Part shown: piece after piece, positions 1 to 60,577 of the stretch
Layout of the letters: every line of letters starts with the position of its first letter
How positions within the stretch are numbered: position 1 is the first letter of the stretch
Assembly: GCF_051106095.1 (NCBI RefSeq)
Contig: NC_135787.1
Coordinates: forward strand, 176,263,501 to 176,327,500
Length of the DNA stretch: 64,000 bases
From: Pogona vitticeps
Taxonomy: Eukaryota > Chordata > Lepidosauria > Squamata > Agamidae
Reading direction: 5' to 3'
Notes under the pieces: model-generated
What the model was told of the DNA's origin: nothing
The model's database searches: none
The model's input: only the letters and a program-made list of their open reading frames with translations
Made by a program: the position numbers and the translations under genes

Positions 1-214
1 CTTATCAGAACTCTCTCCATGTTTTTCTTTATACATCCGTATCTTTGCCCTGCTTATAAAGGGGAGGAATTGAAGCTACCAGATAAGAGGCTCTGTGTAA
101 CTTGTTATCTTGGGCTCCAAGGTTTGTTTTCCCTAACAAAGTGCTCTTGGAAGTTTCATTATCCAAATCTGACTCCAAGCTTCTGGAGAGGCAAACGCCG
201 CATCCGCCTTTGGA

Positions 215-377
215 ATTGGACCCACTCCAACAGTGCAGCTTGCCCAAGGCCACAGAGGCTGGTTGTACTCATAGGAGTCACAGTGGGGAACTGAACTCCC
301 AACTCTGGCTCCATGCCCAGATACCGAAACCACTGAGATTCATTAGCTAGCTGAGCTATCCAGCTAGCTAATGAATC
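215..377 (-). mobile_element. tRNA-derived SINE (GGCTGGATAGCTCAG type) with inserted hairpin
   Basis: Shares CAGCTTGCCCAAGGCCACA and the AACTCCCAACTCTGGCT box with the other copies. Its head is interrupted by a 17-bp perfect inverted repeat (337-353 and 361-377). Confidence 0.8.
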
Positions 378-749
378 TATATTAGAGATGTGTATATTTG
401 GGCCATGTTGGCTTGGGACGTCTGGGAGTTGTAGTCCAAAAACACAAACATGCAAACATCTGGATTCTAGTATATGCCACTCTTCCTCCACCTCTCCCCC
501 TCCAAAGCAGCTCACAGGAAGAAATGCCCCATCGCAAGAAACCTGGGAAAGTATAAGTGCACTTTCTCTACAATATACATAAATTGATTAGGGCCAAAGA
601 ATCCCATGGTATCTTAAACACAAACAAGTTTTATTTGGCATTAGTTTTCCTGGACTGATAAAAGTGGGCTGCAATCCGATGAAATTCCAGGTAAAATCTG
701 GAATTCTTTCATGAGCTGCAAGACAAAACACAATCAATAATAATCATGG

Positions 750-966
750 AACAATAAGTCAATTTTGACGAATGGCAGCTCTTTCCAGGTAGAGAGCACT
801 CAGAAGTGGTTTACCATTCCCTTTTTCTGGGAGCGCCCTGGGACTGCGCAGCTTGCCCAAGGCCACACAGGCTGGCTCTATTTGCAAGAGGCACCATGGG
901 TAATTGAACTCCCAACCTCTGGCTCTGCAGACAGATACCTAACCTGCTCAGCTATTCAGTCAGCTA
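750..966 (-). mobile_element. tRNA-derived SINE (same type)
   Basis: Carries AGAAGTGGTTTACCATTCCC, CAGCTTGCCCAAGGCCACAC and AACTCCCAACCTCTGGCT in reverse orientation. Confidence 0.85.
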
Positions 967-1528
967 AGACTAAACAAGGGGGTTGTTTTTGCTGCAAAAG
1001 ACTGACAAGGCTATTCCCCTGGAAATTCCCACATTTTAATGTTCATATCTGAGCTTTACAGACAAGACTTATATCCACGGACAACAACAGCCCCTTTCTG
1101 ACCAGAAAAGGGCATTACAGATGGTCCATGACTAGAAGAGGAAACTTCCTAGCTAATGAAACAGCTCAATGTCACAACAGGAGTTTTCCTGACCTTTGAG
1201 GCTAAGCAAATTAACTTGCTTTGTTTGGTGTTTTGGTCTTCAGGTTCTAAGCGTGGAACACCTCTGAAGGTCCATTTCATAAAACCTGGAAAGACCACCT
1301 TAAACCCCTCTCTGAAATATTAAAGTGGTTTGATTTCAAATTGTGAGCTGTCTGTGAGCAGCTTTTGGTCTCAGAGTTTGCATGTCCTGTAAGCCTGACA
1401 GATGGGAGAACCTAAATCTAAAGTCTTGTCCCCTTTTGAGTGCTATACAGCAATTCACCTCAATACATAGCATAGGTTGCCAGCATCCATACAATACAAT
1501 ATGAAAGGGCACGGAAAGAAGGGATTGG

Positions 1529-1669
1529 CCGTCCGTCCGTCCGTCCGTCCGTCCCTCCCTCCCTCCCTCCCTCCCTCCCTCCCTCCCTCCCTCTATCTAT
1601 CTATCTATCCATCCATCCATCCATCCATCCATCCATCCATCCATCCATCCATCCATCCATCCATCCATC
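1529..1669 (+). repeat. compound tetranucleotide repeat (CCGT)(CCCT)(CTAT)(CATC)
   Basis: Four successive tetranucleotide blocks, each differing from the next by one or two bases, about 140 bp in all. The open frame across it (Pro-Ser and Ile-His-Pro-Ser repeats) is an artefact. Confidence 0.97.
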
Positions 1670-2897
1670 ACATTTATGCCTTGCCCATCCAGTGCCTAAG
1701 CACCACTTTGGGCAGCTAACAATTGGATGATGCTGAATGCAGCAGGGGTTCATAGTCTTAAAGTGCTTTCTGATAATACTAACAGCTCTTTGGAATTAAT
1801 TTATTTTCCTTAAAATTCATCACACCCTCTATCTTGCCTGATTTTCTCACATACCATTTTGCAACGGTTGCCCAAGGGTCCACCCATTATACTACAGTAC
1901 CATCATCCATGACATCCTCAGGCCTTGCCCCTGTATCTCAGACTTTGCTCCTGAAATTTCTGGGATGCTGCTGACCTCGTGGCCTTGCTACTTTGGTCCT
2001 GAGGTGCTGTTTCCTCTAACACCATGTTGCCACTTCTCAACATTTATTGTCTGAGATGGCCACTAAAAATCATTGGCAGTTGGCACAACACGGGCCACAA
2101 CCTGTAAGGCCTTAATCTTTGGTTTCCGTTGGGCTTAACTCTCTCTGATATGAGTGTGTTCTTCAGAAACAATATGTTGGGAAGGGGGAAAACGAGGTCA
2201 GGAATGCATCAGTTTATATTGTCAACAGGGAGTCATATTTAAACAGCAGTTCCCTTGGCCCTGAAACAGTCACATTGTCCAGCAGCTGGAGGTGAGGAGG
2301 TGACCAGAGTGAATGAGGGCAGGAGGAGGAAATAGCAAGTTTGAGGGAAGAACATTGGTTTTGTTGCCACTCACACTGTAATTTTCGGCTAGTGGGTGGA
2401 ACCTAAGCCTCCTTCCATCCTTCTCATTGGTGAGCTGCAGTAGACTGAGACTTTATTTCAAGTTTTTATCTCAATCTACAAGGTAATCTCTTGTAAGAAT
2501 TGGTGCTCTGTGAATTTCCCAGCAGGGCGGGGGAGGGGAGAGATAATCTCTGAGCTGTTGAGAAAAGAATGCAGAAGGAGAAAGGGTTAGGAAAACACTT
2601 TTGAAAAGCTGTGAATTTTCCTCAAGGGTTTACTTTCAGACAAGTGGCTACTAATTATTAAATGGGACACACATGAAAGTAAGCAACTGCACAAGGAAGT
2701 GAAGCTAAAGACTGTAAATTTGTGCTTCTGTATGTGTGATTTGTATTCTTAAATACCTCAGCATGATTGTAGGAAGAAAAATCATTGGCACCATGGAGTC
2801 AGTCTGGTGATCTTTCAGATCACGATAAAATGAAAAGGCATTATGTTCTTCAGAGGCTCGTGGTGTGATGGTCAAGAAGATGCACTAATCATCCCAA

Positions 2898-2906
2898 CAT
2901 AAAAGG
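2898..2906 (+). promoter_or_regulatory. possible TATA-like box upstream of SLC13A4
   Basis: CATAAAAGG lies about 165 bp before the start codon, so a start site near 2930 would give a 5'UTR of about 140 nt. There is no CpG island here. A non-coding first exon further upstream is equally possible, so this is weak. Confidence 0.2.
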
Positions 2907-3068
2907 TGTAGACACTTGGATGCATTTCAACAAGTTTCTTTAAAACATCAAGTGCACCAAAGAACTCTTAGGTGGAAGGAAGAAGAAACCATTGGCCTAG
3001 TTCTGAACTAGAGCCTTTTTTGGGAATACCCATTGGGACATCAAGAAGATAACAGAAGGTGCAACAGA

Positions 3069-52082
<49,014 letters not shown>

Positions 52083-52830
52083 GGAGAAATTTTAAAAAAC
52101 AATACCACTGGAGCATCGTATTTGCACATACATCAAGAAAGGAAGACACTTGAGTATATATTCGTTCAGCAGCCAGAACTGAATAAGAAGTTAACCTTAG
52201 CTGAGGTTCTCCAAAGGATCATCATATCTTCACCATCTAGTACTTTCCTTATTTTTCAAGACTATAATGGAATGGATTTGTTCTCCTTTTCCCTTCCTGT
52301 TATTTCCACAGAAAATTCATCAATAGAACATTTAACCAATATTCTTTTTTACTTGATGAATTATATACTTAACTCATAGTGGATATAGTCCTGCATTTAT
52401 AGATTGTTTTAAAGGGTGTATTTATATGTATATACATACATTTTTTTAAAATGTAGAAAATTGTATATGGTTATTTTATAAGAATCATGAATTATTTGAG
52501 CATCAGATTGATCCAGGGAAGAGGGAGACCTGCATCAGGGTCTCAAGCATTACCGGTCAGCAGTAAAAGCTTGGGAAACATACGCTGTCCAATCTCACAG
52601 TAAAAGTTTATATTTTTTAAATTATATTTTCTGTGTTAGTGAAATCACAGCATGGATTTGGGGCAATTTTTTGCTATCTGTTCCCCAAATATCTACTTCT
52701 TTTTGTGTGTGTTACTTTATGATCAACAAAACTGATCATAATATCCAGCCTAGGGAAAAGCCCTGAAGAGTTTTGCTGACTTTTTTGTGACTTTTTATTT
52801 GGGGCCAATAAAGATATTATTCTGCTGATC
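52083..52830 (+). other. SLC13A4: SLC13A4 3'UTR (probable)
   Basis: AT-rich, free of recognisable repeats, and running from the stop codon to the first good AATAAA (52807), followed by a GT-containing stretch. The length of about 750 nt is inferred. Confidence 0.65.
52807..52812 (+). terminator. poly(A) signal AATAAA, SLC13A4
   Basis: Canonical AATAAA about 725 nt after the stop, with T- and G-rich sequence within the next 40 nt. A later cluster (AATAAAATAAA near 54575) is an alternative distal site. Confidence 0.6.
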
Positions 52831-54667
52831 TTTGGTTACATGGGCCAATGTCGTTGCCATTCATTTGGAAAATGCACCGATGCATTCTAAAGGTTTTTGT
52901 TTTTCTAAACATTTTCATTGAAAAAAATCATGAATTGTTTCCCTGCAGTCATTTTTTTTTCTTGCAGGTTCACACTCAGTGGGCAAAATATCTAGATGGC
53001 TTGATTATTCCCCAATAGCAGAACGCCTGCAGCTTCTGGTGATCATTAGCTTGCTGACACTTATTCTAGCTTCTGGGCCTCTCCAATAATGTGCCAAAAT
53101 TTTCTTTTTTTAAAATAAAAAAATCTCTTAATTAAAATTAGTAGGGGTTATATGACTTCAGAGGGGCTACAGCAAAATCTCACAAGATCTGCTGCTAAGT
53201 ACATGGATAATTCATTTTTATATAGACTCAAGCACACTTAACAGGAGTACAACCTGGAGCAGGTCACCCTGGATGTCAGAAACGCATCCTTGAACTGACT
53301 TGCAAGCCAGTGGGTTGGTCTCTCAAGCACCAGTGTCCATTAGAAAGAGTCTTAAAGCAGTACCTTTCCCCCTCATGACCATGAAATACCCCTGAATCCT
53401 GATGAGTTTAAAAAGTAAACCCAATAGTCCCAATAGCTCTGCACATTTCACTGTTGGCTGTATGGACCTTTAGCTGCACAAATTAGTTAAGCAAGAGCTT
53501 ATTGTATCTGGGTACCAAACAGAACTGTCTGCAAGGCCACCTAAACATGTTTAACTTATTTATCTGAGTGAAGTAAAGTACAAGCTGGCAGCCCATCCAT
53601 AAGAAGTTGCCTGGACAAGTATCTTACTTCTCCTTTGCTGATAGGCTAGCTGCTCCTCATCTGAAGCACCAGGCTAATTTAGGGGACCCTGGACAGGTGC
53701 CATGGCACTCCTAGACCTCTGTGTCCTCCTGCAAGGGAGATTAGGTAGGCAGTTCATGAGGAGCAGAGCAAGGCTGCCACCCAGCACTGCTGTCTCAGGT
53801 AGCTGCCCAATTGTATGACTTGATTTATCTGGACCAAGCATCTGGCATTTGAAAACAGCAATGGCAAAGAAGGGGCATTGTGAGACCACCTTCAGATGAG
53901 CAAGATTTGGCTCCATGGGCCTCTCCAAAAAGAGGGAATGCTTGTGTGTATACCTTTCACCATGAATTATTTCCCACACTTTTGCTGAAAAAGCAAGGGA
54001 AGCCGTTTCACGCCCTGTGCGCTGCTATGTATGAAGACCAGTCAGTGTGGAAGATGTGCTTAGACTGAGGTGATTCAATTCTGAAGGAGGAACCAAGGTT
54101 AGGGTTGCATCACCTTGTAGATAGTGTTGCTTTTTCTTACAGTAGCTTTTCCTATCACCCAAGTTGCAGCCTAGGAAGAGGACAACTGTTCTGAGGCTAG
54201 AAAATGTTTTGGTAAACACCTCCCAACATTCCCCAGCCAACTTGGGGGATTCTGGGAGATACAGTCTGAAAAAATTACCATTTTGAAGCTCTGCACATTC
54301 GCCTGGAAAGAAAGGGAGTGGAGGACAGCATTCAGAGATCACACCAACCTGGTACAAAAAAAAACAACACACATGCATCTGGACTTCTCACCAAGTGCTA
54401 ATCAAGCCTTAATAATGAATACACAATTTTAATAATGGATGTAAAAAAATTAGACGCCATGTTAGCTACAATAATTGTACTATGAGCCATGTTTATGTTC
54501 TGTTTTTTTTCCACCAGAGTAAAAACAGTCTTGTGTTGTTAGGATGCTTCTGCTGTAGCAATCACTTGCTAATAAAATAAATTATTCAAGCCTTTGATTG
54601 TCTCCTGGTCAAATGATAATAGTGGTGTGGGGAAAAAATTACTATTCTAAAATAGCAACCTCCTAAA

Positions 54668-55007
54668 GGGACGTGATGGCGCTACGGGTTAAACTACAGA
54701 AGCCTCTGTGCTGCAAGGTTGGAAGACCAGCAGTCGTAAGATCGAATCCACGTGATGGAGTGAGCTACCGTCGCTTGTCCCATCTCCTGCCAACCTAGCA
54801 GTTTGAAAGCATGCAAATGCGAGTAGATAAATAGCTGCCACCACGGTGGGAAGGTAATGGCATTCCGTGTCTAGTCTCACTGGCCACATGACACGGAAAC
54901 TGCGCATGGAGAAACGCTGGCTCTATGGCTTGGAGATGGGGATGAGCACCATGCCCTAGAGTCGGACACGACTGGACTAAATGTCAAGGGGAATCTTTAC
55001 CTTTACC
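54668..55007 (+). mobile_element. Sauria SINE
   Basis: Full-length head to tail, somewhat diverged (only two ACCTTT units). Target duplication not clear. Confidence 0.92.
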
Positions 55008-56439
55008 AGATGCACACCTGGTTTTCTTCCATGGATATGGTCTTGCAAATCTGCTTTTGTTGCAACAGATCGACACAGCTTCCCCCCTCCTACACCAAGG
55101 TTGACTGACTATATAAAAGGGGGGTGGGAGAGATTATGCATACAACAAGGTAAGGTTGTGGGGTGTTATATCCTAGTCCATCACTGTCATTGTCATCATC
55201 AACATCATCCATTTCCACTGAAAAATAATGCCTTCAAAATAGCTAAACAGGAACAGTAGAAGAACATGTCTCTTAATGATCAAAGTGCACAGGTAGTGCT
55301 GTTGTATGGGGGTGGTATCTCCGTCATGCCACCTTCAACTCAATTTAAAGCTCTTGCTTTCCCAAACATTGGGGGAGGGGGGAGAGAGAGGCAAATAGTT
55401 AAAATACACATTACACATGTATACCTACTTCTGCTTTCCCCAAACTGGCGACCTCCAGATGTGCTAGAACACACCTCCCAGAACCACCTGCCAACACAGG
55501 AGTTGCAGTCCCAACACATCCAGAAAACATCAGCTTGATTTTTCTGTTTGAAACAATGGTCAAATACAAAAGCTGCAATATATGGCACATTGTAGAGTTT
55601 AAAAAGCAAGTAGCCTTTTAAAGTAGAACAGAAGAAGGTGACAAGAATGATGAAAGGATACGTGGCCAATTTTTGATCAGCAGGAACTAACATTACCTTC
55701 ATAAACAGAACAGGCTGCAAATAAACAAACAGATTAAGCTAGACCTTCTTTCAATAATCTGGGACATTCGATTTCTATTATTCAAGACATTCCAGTGCAA
55801 ACCATTTCCAGATGAATATGTGGTACATAAGTCTGGTAACAGGCGGACACCAAGAAAGGAGCCAGCGTTTCTCCACCCAGATAAATTATATAAGTTCTCA
55901 TTAATGGGATTGAATCATTTTACCATTTTGCTAGAAAACAACACTAAGGACAATCCAGGCTTAAACATTTCACTGGTTTTAGAGCTGTGAAGTAACCGAA
56001 TTACTGCAACAGATAAATCAGTTAAGGTAGGACGTTTGTAGCTGATCCACTAAACTGATACAAGCATGATTTATGTGTATGTTATGAGTGTGCAGAATAC
56101 ACCTCCTCTTTCAAGTCCAATCTCTTTCAAAAACTATAACTCCCATCAGCCTTGTAGCAGCAGAGTCTCCTCTGCCCTAGGTGGCCAGTATGAGGAACTA
56201 TGGTTCAATGACATCAAGTCATGTGACACGGTTTTCTGATTCTGTTTTGTTATTGCTTCTCTGGTTTGTCTCTGCCCAACCCTTTCGATGCCTCCAGAAT
56301 TCCAGCCCAACTAGGAGAATTCTGGCATCGGAGTTCACATAGTTTGTCACCCAAATTCTAGGGCCTTCACCTTAGTTGCATCATTTTCCCTACTGCTACC
56401 TGTTAATAAAATATTCAAAAACAACAATACCTCCAGTAC

Positions 56440-56625
56440 ATTAGTGCATTCAAATCTGACTTATAGCAACCCTAATAGGGTTTTCAAGGGAAATGAGATA
56501 TTTTTAAGAAGTGGTTTTACCAGTTCCACCCCCCACCCCCCACCCCCCGCAATAGGTTTCCATGACTGAGCAGGTCATGGACAGTCCTAGTCTCTTTATC
56601 TACTTCCAAACCATTCCCAAACTAG
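56440..56625 (-). mobile_element. tRNA-derived SINE, decayed
   Basis: Tail and middle of the family are recognisable (AGGGTTTTCAAGG, AAGAAGTGGTTTTACCAGTT), interrupted by a C-rich run. Confidence 0.6.
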
Positions 56626-56644
56626 GAATCCCGTAACGGCTTTA

Positions 56645-56874
56645 AAGGTAAAGGTAAAGGTTCCCCTTGACAATTTTTGTCCAGTCGTGTTCGACTCTAG
56701 GGGGCGGCGCTCATCCCCGTTTCCAAGCCATAGAGCCAGCGTTTGTCCGAAGACAATCTTCCGTGGTCACATGGCCAGTGCGACTTAGACACAGAACGCT
56801 ATTACCTTCCCACCGAAGTGGTCCCTATTTATCTACTCGCATTTGCATGCTTTCGAACCGCTAGGTTGGCGGGA
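56645..56874 (-). mobile_element. Sauria SINE, head-truncated
   Basis: Same family in reverse, stopping in the body at GCTAGGTTGGCGGGAG so that the tRNA-like head is missing. A perfect 12-bp duplication GTAACGGCTTTA flanks it (56633-56644 and 56875-56886). Confidence 0.94.
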
Positions 56875-57462
56875 GTAACGGCTTTAGGCAAATCTATATA
56901 ATGTGTGCTCTTTATCTGTTGCACCAAACTATACTGAAGGACAGAGGAGAGCACTCAGAAATGTGTGCAGTGTGGCACTAAGGAGATATGCATCACAAAG
57001 AAACTGGTCATCTCCAGTGAAGGTACAAATATTTTCAGCTCAGACAGGGTACTGGCCAACATCTCGGTCTCTGGACATGACTGCCACGTGGCTTTCTAAA
57101 ACAATTCTGAAGCCTTCTGAAAGCCCTCTTCAAAACAAAACTGCTCTTGCAGTACAGAGAATTGCAGATCTTGAAAGAGATGTATGAAGTCAGCTCAATT
57201 TGAACACAGTATCAATTGCTTTGGCTCTGTTAAAAATATGCTTTGTAGTCTGAAAGGCAACTTCTTAGCAACCACTTATCAGCCAATAAAAGCGTAAAAA
57301 TAAATGAACACTCTGCTCTTCCCTGTAGCATAAACAACACATTCATTATGATAGGGAGAGTGAGAACACCCTCTATAAAGTTACCTATGTTACTAACGAA
57401 AGTGACTGTAGCCAAACACCTCAAATTCTTTCGAAAAAAGAATTCACAACAGTGACTTAACG

Positions 57463-57904
57463 CTAAGCCCTTTTATTTAATGAACAAAAGCTCAAAACCA
57501 GCATCAAATGTATAAAAGTGTGTAGTGACCAAACGTGCTCTGCATGGGGGACACTGAAGACAAAACCAATCTGCCCCCTGTCCAGCTGATTTTGCTGGTT
57601 TCGTGACTGCCTCTTTGCCTGGGCCTGCTGGACAAGGGTCTCTTCGAATTGGGAGAGGCCGTGATACACCGCCTGCCTATAGGCTGAATGCTCAGATGTC
57701 AAGGTTTCCCATCTGTTGAGGTCCATTCCTAAGGCCTTCATATCCCCCTTGCAGATTATCCTTGCATTGCAGCTGTGGTCTTCCTCTGGGACCAAAATTC
57801 AACAGAGAATGGAGTTGGTTTCTATAGGCTGGACTACTGCCTATATTCAAAATTGAAAGCTCAATCAAGGCAGCATCCTCACATTTAACTCCCTGTGAAG
57901 ACAC
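57463..57904 (-). mobile_element. non-LTR retrotransposon C-terminal fragment
   Basis: One minus frame reads GPRGRPQLQCKD, and an overlapping shifted frame continues KGDMKALGMDLNRWETLTSE then AVYHGLSQFEETLVQQAQAK. This resembles the RGRPQLR-KD-CKRDMKALG tail of LINE proteins. Clade not certain; frameshifted. Confidence 0.65.
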
Positions 57905-58436
57905 TTTTTCTTAAATTATTACCAGTGCTTTAATGTTTACTAACTATTCTACACCTTCTGGATATATGCACAGTTTGTGGTCATCCAAATGTTTTCAACA
58001 GCTCAGAGGAAACTGCCAGTATTTACAATGGCAACAGCCAACTTGCACTACCAATTCCATTCATCTGTTTCAGAAGATAATTCACCACACCTGCTGGTTA
58101 CAATTCATAAAATATTAACACTGATGCCTTGGAAGTCTGTCTAGGGAAATATGGGAATCCAGGTGGTGGGCACACTGCTTGAGCCAAGGACACAAAGAAG
58201 CTAACTTCTTTCTGCCTGGGTCATTGCTAGTACTGATACGGACAAAAAAAAAGTTCATGGAAAGTTTTGTCACAAATATTTGACAGGAAATGTTCCATTT
58301 CTAAAAGGTATATACAGTCACAAAGTTCACCAGAAACTTATTGGGAGTAGATTTCCATTGTCAGAAAATGCCACTACTCTTTCAACAACTCCATCCTGCC
58401 ACAACACAATCTCTCTCATTCTGCTGAATCTCAGTA

Positions 58437-59314
58437 CAGTGGTGCCTCGCAAGATGATGTTAATTCGTTCCGCGAAAATTGCTGTCTTGTGAGAACATCT
58501 TCTTACGAAATGTGGTTCCCCATTGGAATGCATTGAAATCTATTTAATGTGTTCCAATGGGGAAAAATCATCATCTTCGGAAATCGCCCATAGGAAAACT
58601 GTTTTGCGAAGCGCAGACCCAGCTGTCAAAATCACTGTCTTGCGAAAAACCGTCCCTAAAAGACCCGTTTTGCGAAGCACAGACTCAGCTGTCAAAATCG
58701 TTGGCTTGTGAAAAACCATCCCGAAAGAAAAACATCTTGTGAAGCATGGACTGAAACATCATCTAGCGAAAATCGCCCATAGGGAAAACCGTTTTGCAAA
58801 GCACTATAGCGATCGCAAAAACCCAGCTGCCTAGAGTGGTTGTAATTGACCAGATAGGGGGGTATAAATAAAATAAATACAGTGGTGCCCCGCATAGTGA
58901 GGTTAATCCGTTCCTGATTAACTGTCGCTATGGGAAAACATCGCTATACGGAAAGTAAAAACTTCGTTTAATGCGTTCCAGTGGGGCCCAAACTCACTGT
59001 TCAGCGAAGTTTCTCCATAGCGCCGCTATTTTCGCGCCCTCGGTAAGCGAGGGCAGGGCGCAAAAATGCTGCGCGCGGCCATTTTGGGTGTCCGGCAGCC
59101 ATTTTGGAACCGCCGATCAGCTGTTTTTAAAAAATCGCTATGCGAACATCAGTAAGCAAAACACTTACCGATCGTCGCAAAGCGATTTTTGTCCATTGGA
59201 AACCGCTATGTGGATTCATCATTAAACGGTGCGCTCGTTATGCGAGGCACCACTGTAAATATCATCTTGTGGATTAACCATTTTGCGAGGTAATCATCTA
59301 GCAAGGCACCACTA
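58437..59314. mobile_element. pogo/Tigger-like MITE, outer member of a nest
   Basis: Ends CAGTGGTGCCTCGCAAGATG and CTAGCAAGGCACCACTA between TA dinucleotides. It contains a 66-bp tandem duplication (about 58601-58732), an L2-type tail (58835-58877) and a second MITE (58880-59255). Confidence 0.85.
58880..59255. mobile_element. pogo/Tigger-like MITE, inner member of a nest
   Basis: 376 bp, ends CAGTGGTGCCCCGCATAGTG and TATGCGAGGCACCACTG, TA on both sides (58878-58879, 59256-59257). It landed in the AAATA tail of the L2-type fragment. Confidence 0.88.
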
Positions 59315-59425
59315 TATTAGTATTTTCACTGGGATGGAGCAGGCATAAAGAGGTGGAAGAGAGAAAACACGTTAGCACACAAAAGGAAATACATAAAGAG
59401 TTGAAAGCATGGGTATGCCTTAATT

Positions 59426-59537
59426 CAGTGGTTTCCAAAGTTGGGCAATTCACATGTTTTTCATCATAGCTGGTGATGAAGGCTTCTGGGAATTGCCATC
59501 CAAGAACATCTGGGTCACGCAAGGTTGGGAACCATTG
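59426..59537. mobile_element. hAT-like MITE, decayed
   Basis: CAGTGGTTTCCAAAG to GTTGGGAACCATTG with the AACATCTGG and TTCTGGGAATTG motifs of the family; no clear target duplication. Confidence 0.7.
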
Positions 59538-59799
59538 TCTGAATAGATCATTATCACATTACCTTTCTATGTGTGGCAGTGGCACAGAAGCACATGGGAC
59601 AAAGGTAATAAGAATTTTATCCGGACTAATGCAGACTTTGACAATCACACTGCAGTGCAGGCCTCTGCTAATGTTAGATCAGATGATAAACCCAACAAAG
59701 GAATTTTCACAGCCAATTTATAGAATAGAATGCCAGAGAAACAAAGAAATGAGTGAAGCAAGATCATCATATCACCTATACAGAACTGCTGGATACCAC

Positions 59800-59933
59800 A
59801 GTGATTTAGCTATCTGGCTGCAGAGCCAAAGGTTGGGAGTTCAATTTCCTACTGTGCCTCCTTGAGAGGGGCTGGACTTGATGATCCAAAAGGTCCCTTC
59901 TAGCTTTGCAGTTCTAAGATGATGATGCTATCG
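59800..59933 (+). mobile_element. tRNA-derived SINE, short variant
   Basis: GAGCCAAAGGTTGGGAGTTC head, then AAAGGTCCCTTCTAGCTTTG tail, like the copy at 33286. Confidence 0.78.
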
Positions 59934-60092
59934 CCTTATGGAGTGGACCGTATTTCACAACTCTTTCTCTGATAGACTCAATATTTCACATTTGTTTTGC
60001 ATGGGACAGGATAACTTACTATGCACAGCATGAGATCCCACAAAGTTTGAAATCAGAAAGCATTCACTTCAGGGGGCAGGGTATTCATTGGT

Positions 60093-60577
60093 TTTAATCA
60101 GTAATTTAGTACATTATAAAGAGGTTGTATAAAAGGGTTGTATAGTTGTGCTCCCAAATACATTTGGGAAGGGGGAGAATCTTTGGGTACTAGTTTGCGG
60201 TTCCCTTCTAATTTCTTCCATGAACCACTGTTAAAGCCAGGCTATTAGTTTGTTGGGTTTGAATAACAAAATGAATTTCATTATTCTACACCCATGACAC
60301 ATTAATACTGAATATAAAGTAAGTACTGTGTAAATACACTGAGAACAAAAGTCCAATTCCTCTCTCTGGATCTGTTTTCTTATTATGTAAGGTTAAAACA
60401 AAGGTCAAATATTCGGAAAGCACTGGAAGGTCCTAAGGATGAGATGATGCTTTCAGTCAAGGTCTTCCACAATTAGCCTTGGAGGGAATCCAGAAAAACG
60501 ATGTTACAAGTTGGCACCTGTGTCCCAAAAGCAAAGCTACATCATCTACACCTATTACACAGATGGCTTCATCAACA
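60093..60577 (-). other. STMP1: STMP1 3'UTR (probable proximal form)
   Basis: Repeat-free stretch downstream of the stop, ending at a minus-strand ATTAAA (60093-60098). A canonical AATAAA (minus strand, 57472-57477) could end a form about 3.1 kb long, which would run through SINE and MITE sequence. Confidence 0.4.

Larger units (their letters stand above)
1..3068. other. upstream flank of SLC13A4
   Basis: Two minus-strand tRNA-type SINEs (215-377, 750-966) and a compound tetranucleotide repeat (1529-1669). In 1-214, 380-745, 970-1525 and 1670-2890 I see no gene. FAM180A, the next gene in mammals, is not recognisable. Confidence 0.7.
52831..60092. other. intergenic region between SLC13A4 and STMP1
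   Basis: Holds two Sauria SINEs (54668, 56645), tRNA-type SINEs (56440, 59800), a LINE C-terminal fragment (57463-57904), nested MITEs (58437-59314) and a hAT-like foldback (59426-59537). Nothing recognised in 52840-54660, 55010-56430, 56890-57460 and 57905-58430. Confidence 0.75.

Noticed and set aside
1477-1719. 80-codon open frame rich in Pro-Ser and Ile-His-Pro-Ser
   Set aside because: It is just the translated tetranucleotide microsatellite.
1-3000. FAM180A, the expected upstream neighbour in mammals
   Set aside because: No frame resembles it; it presumably lies further left.
3033-3068. N-terminal extension of SLC13A4 beginning at an upstream TTG
   Set aside because: The frame is open but starts at TTG, and the ATG at 3069 aligns with the known NaS2 start without offset.
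56903-57187. 94-codon plus-strand frame after a SINE
   Set aside because: No resemblance to any protein I know and no gene context; could be an old retrocopy, but nothing supports it.
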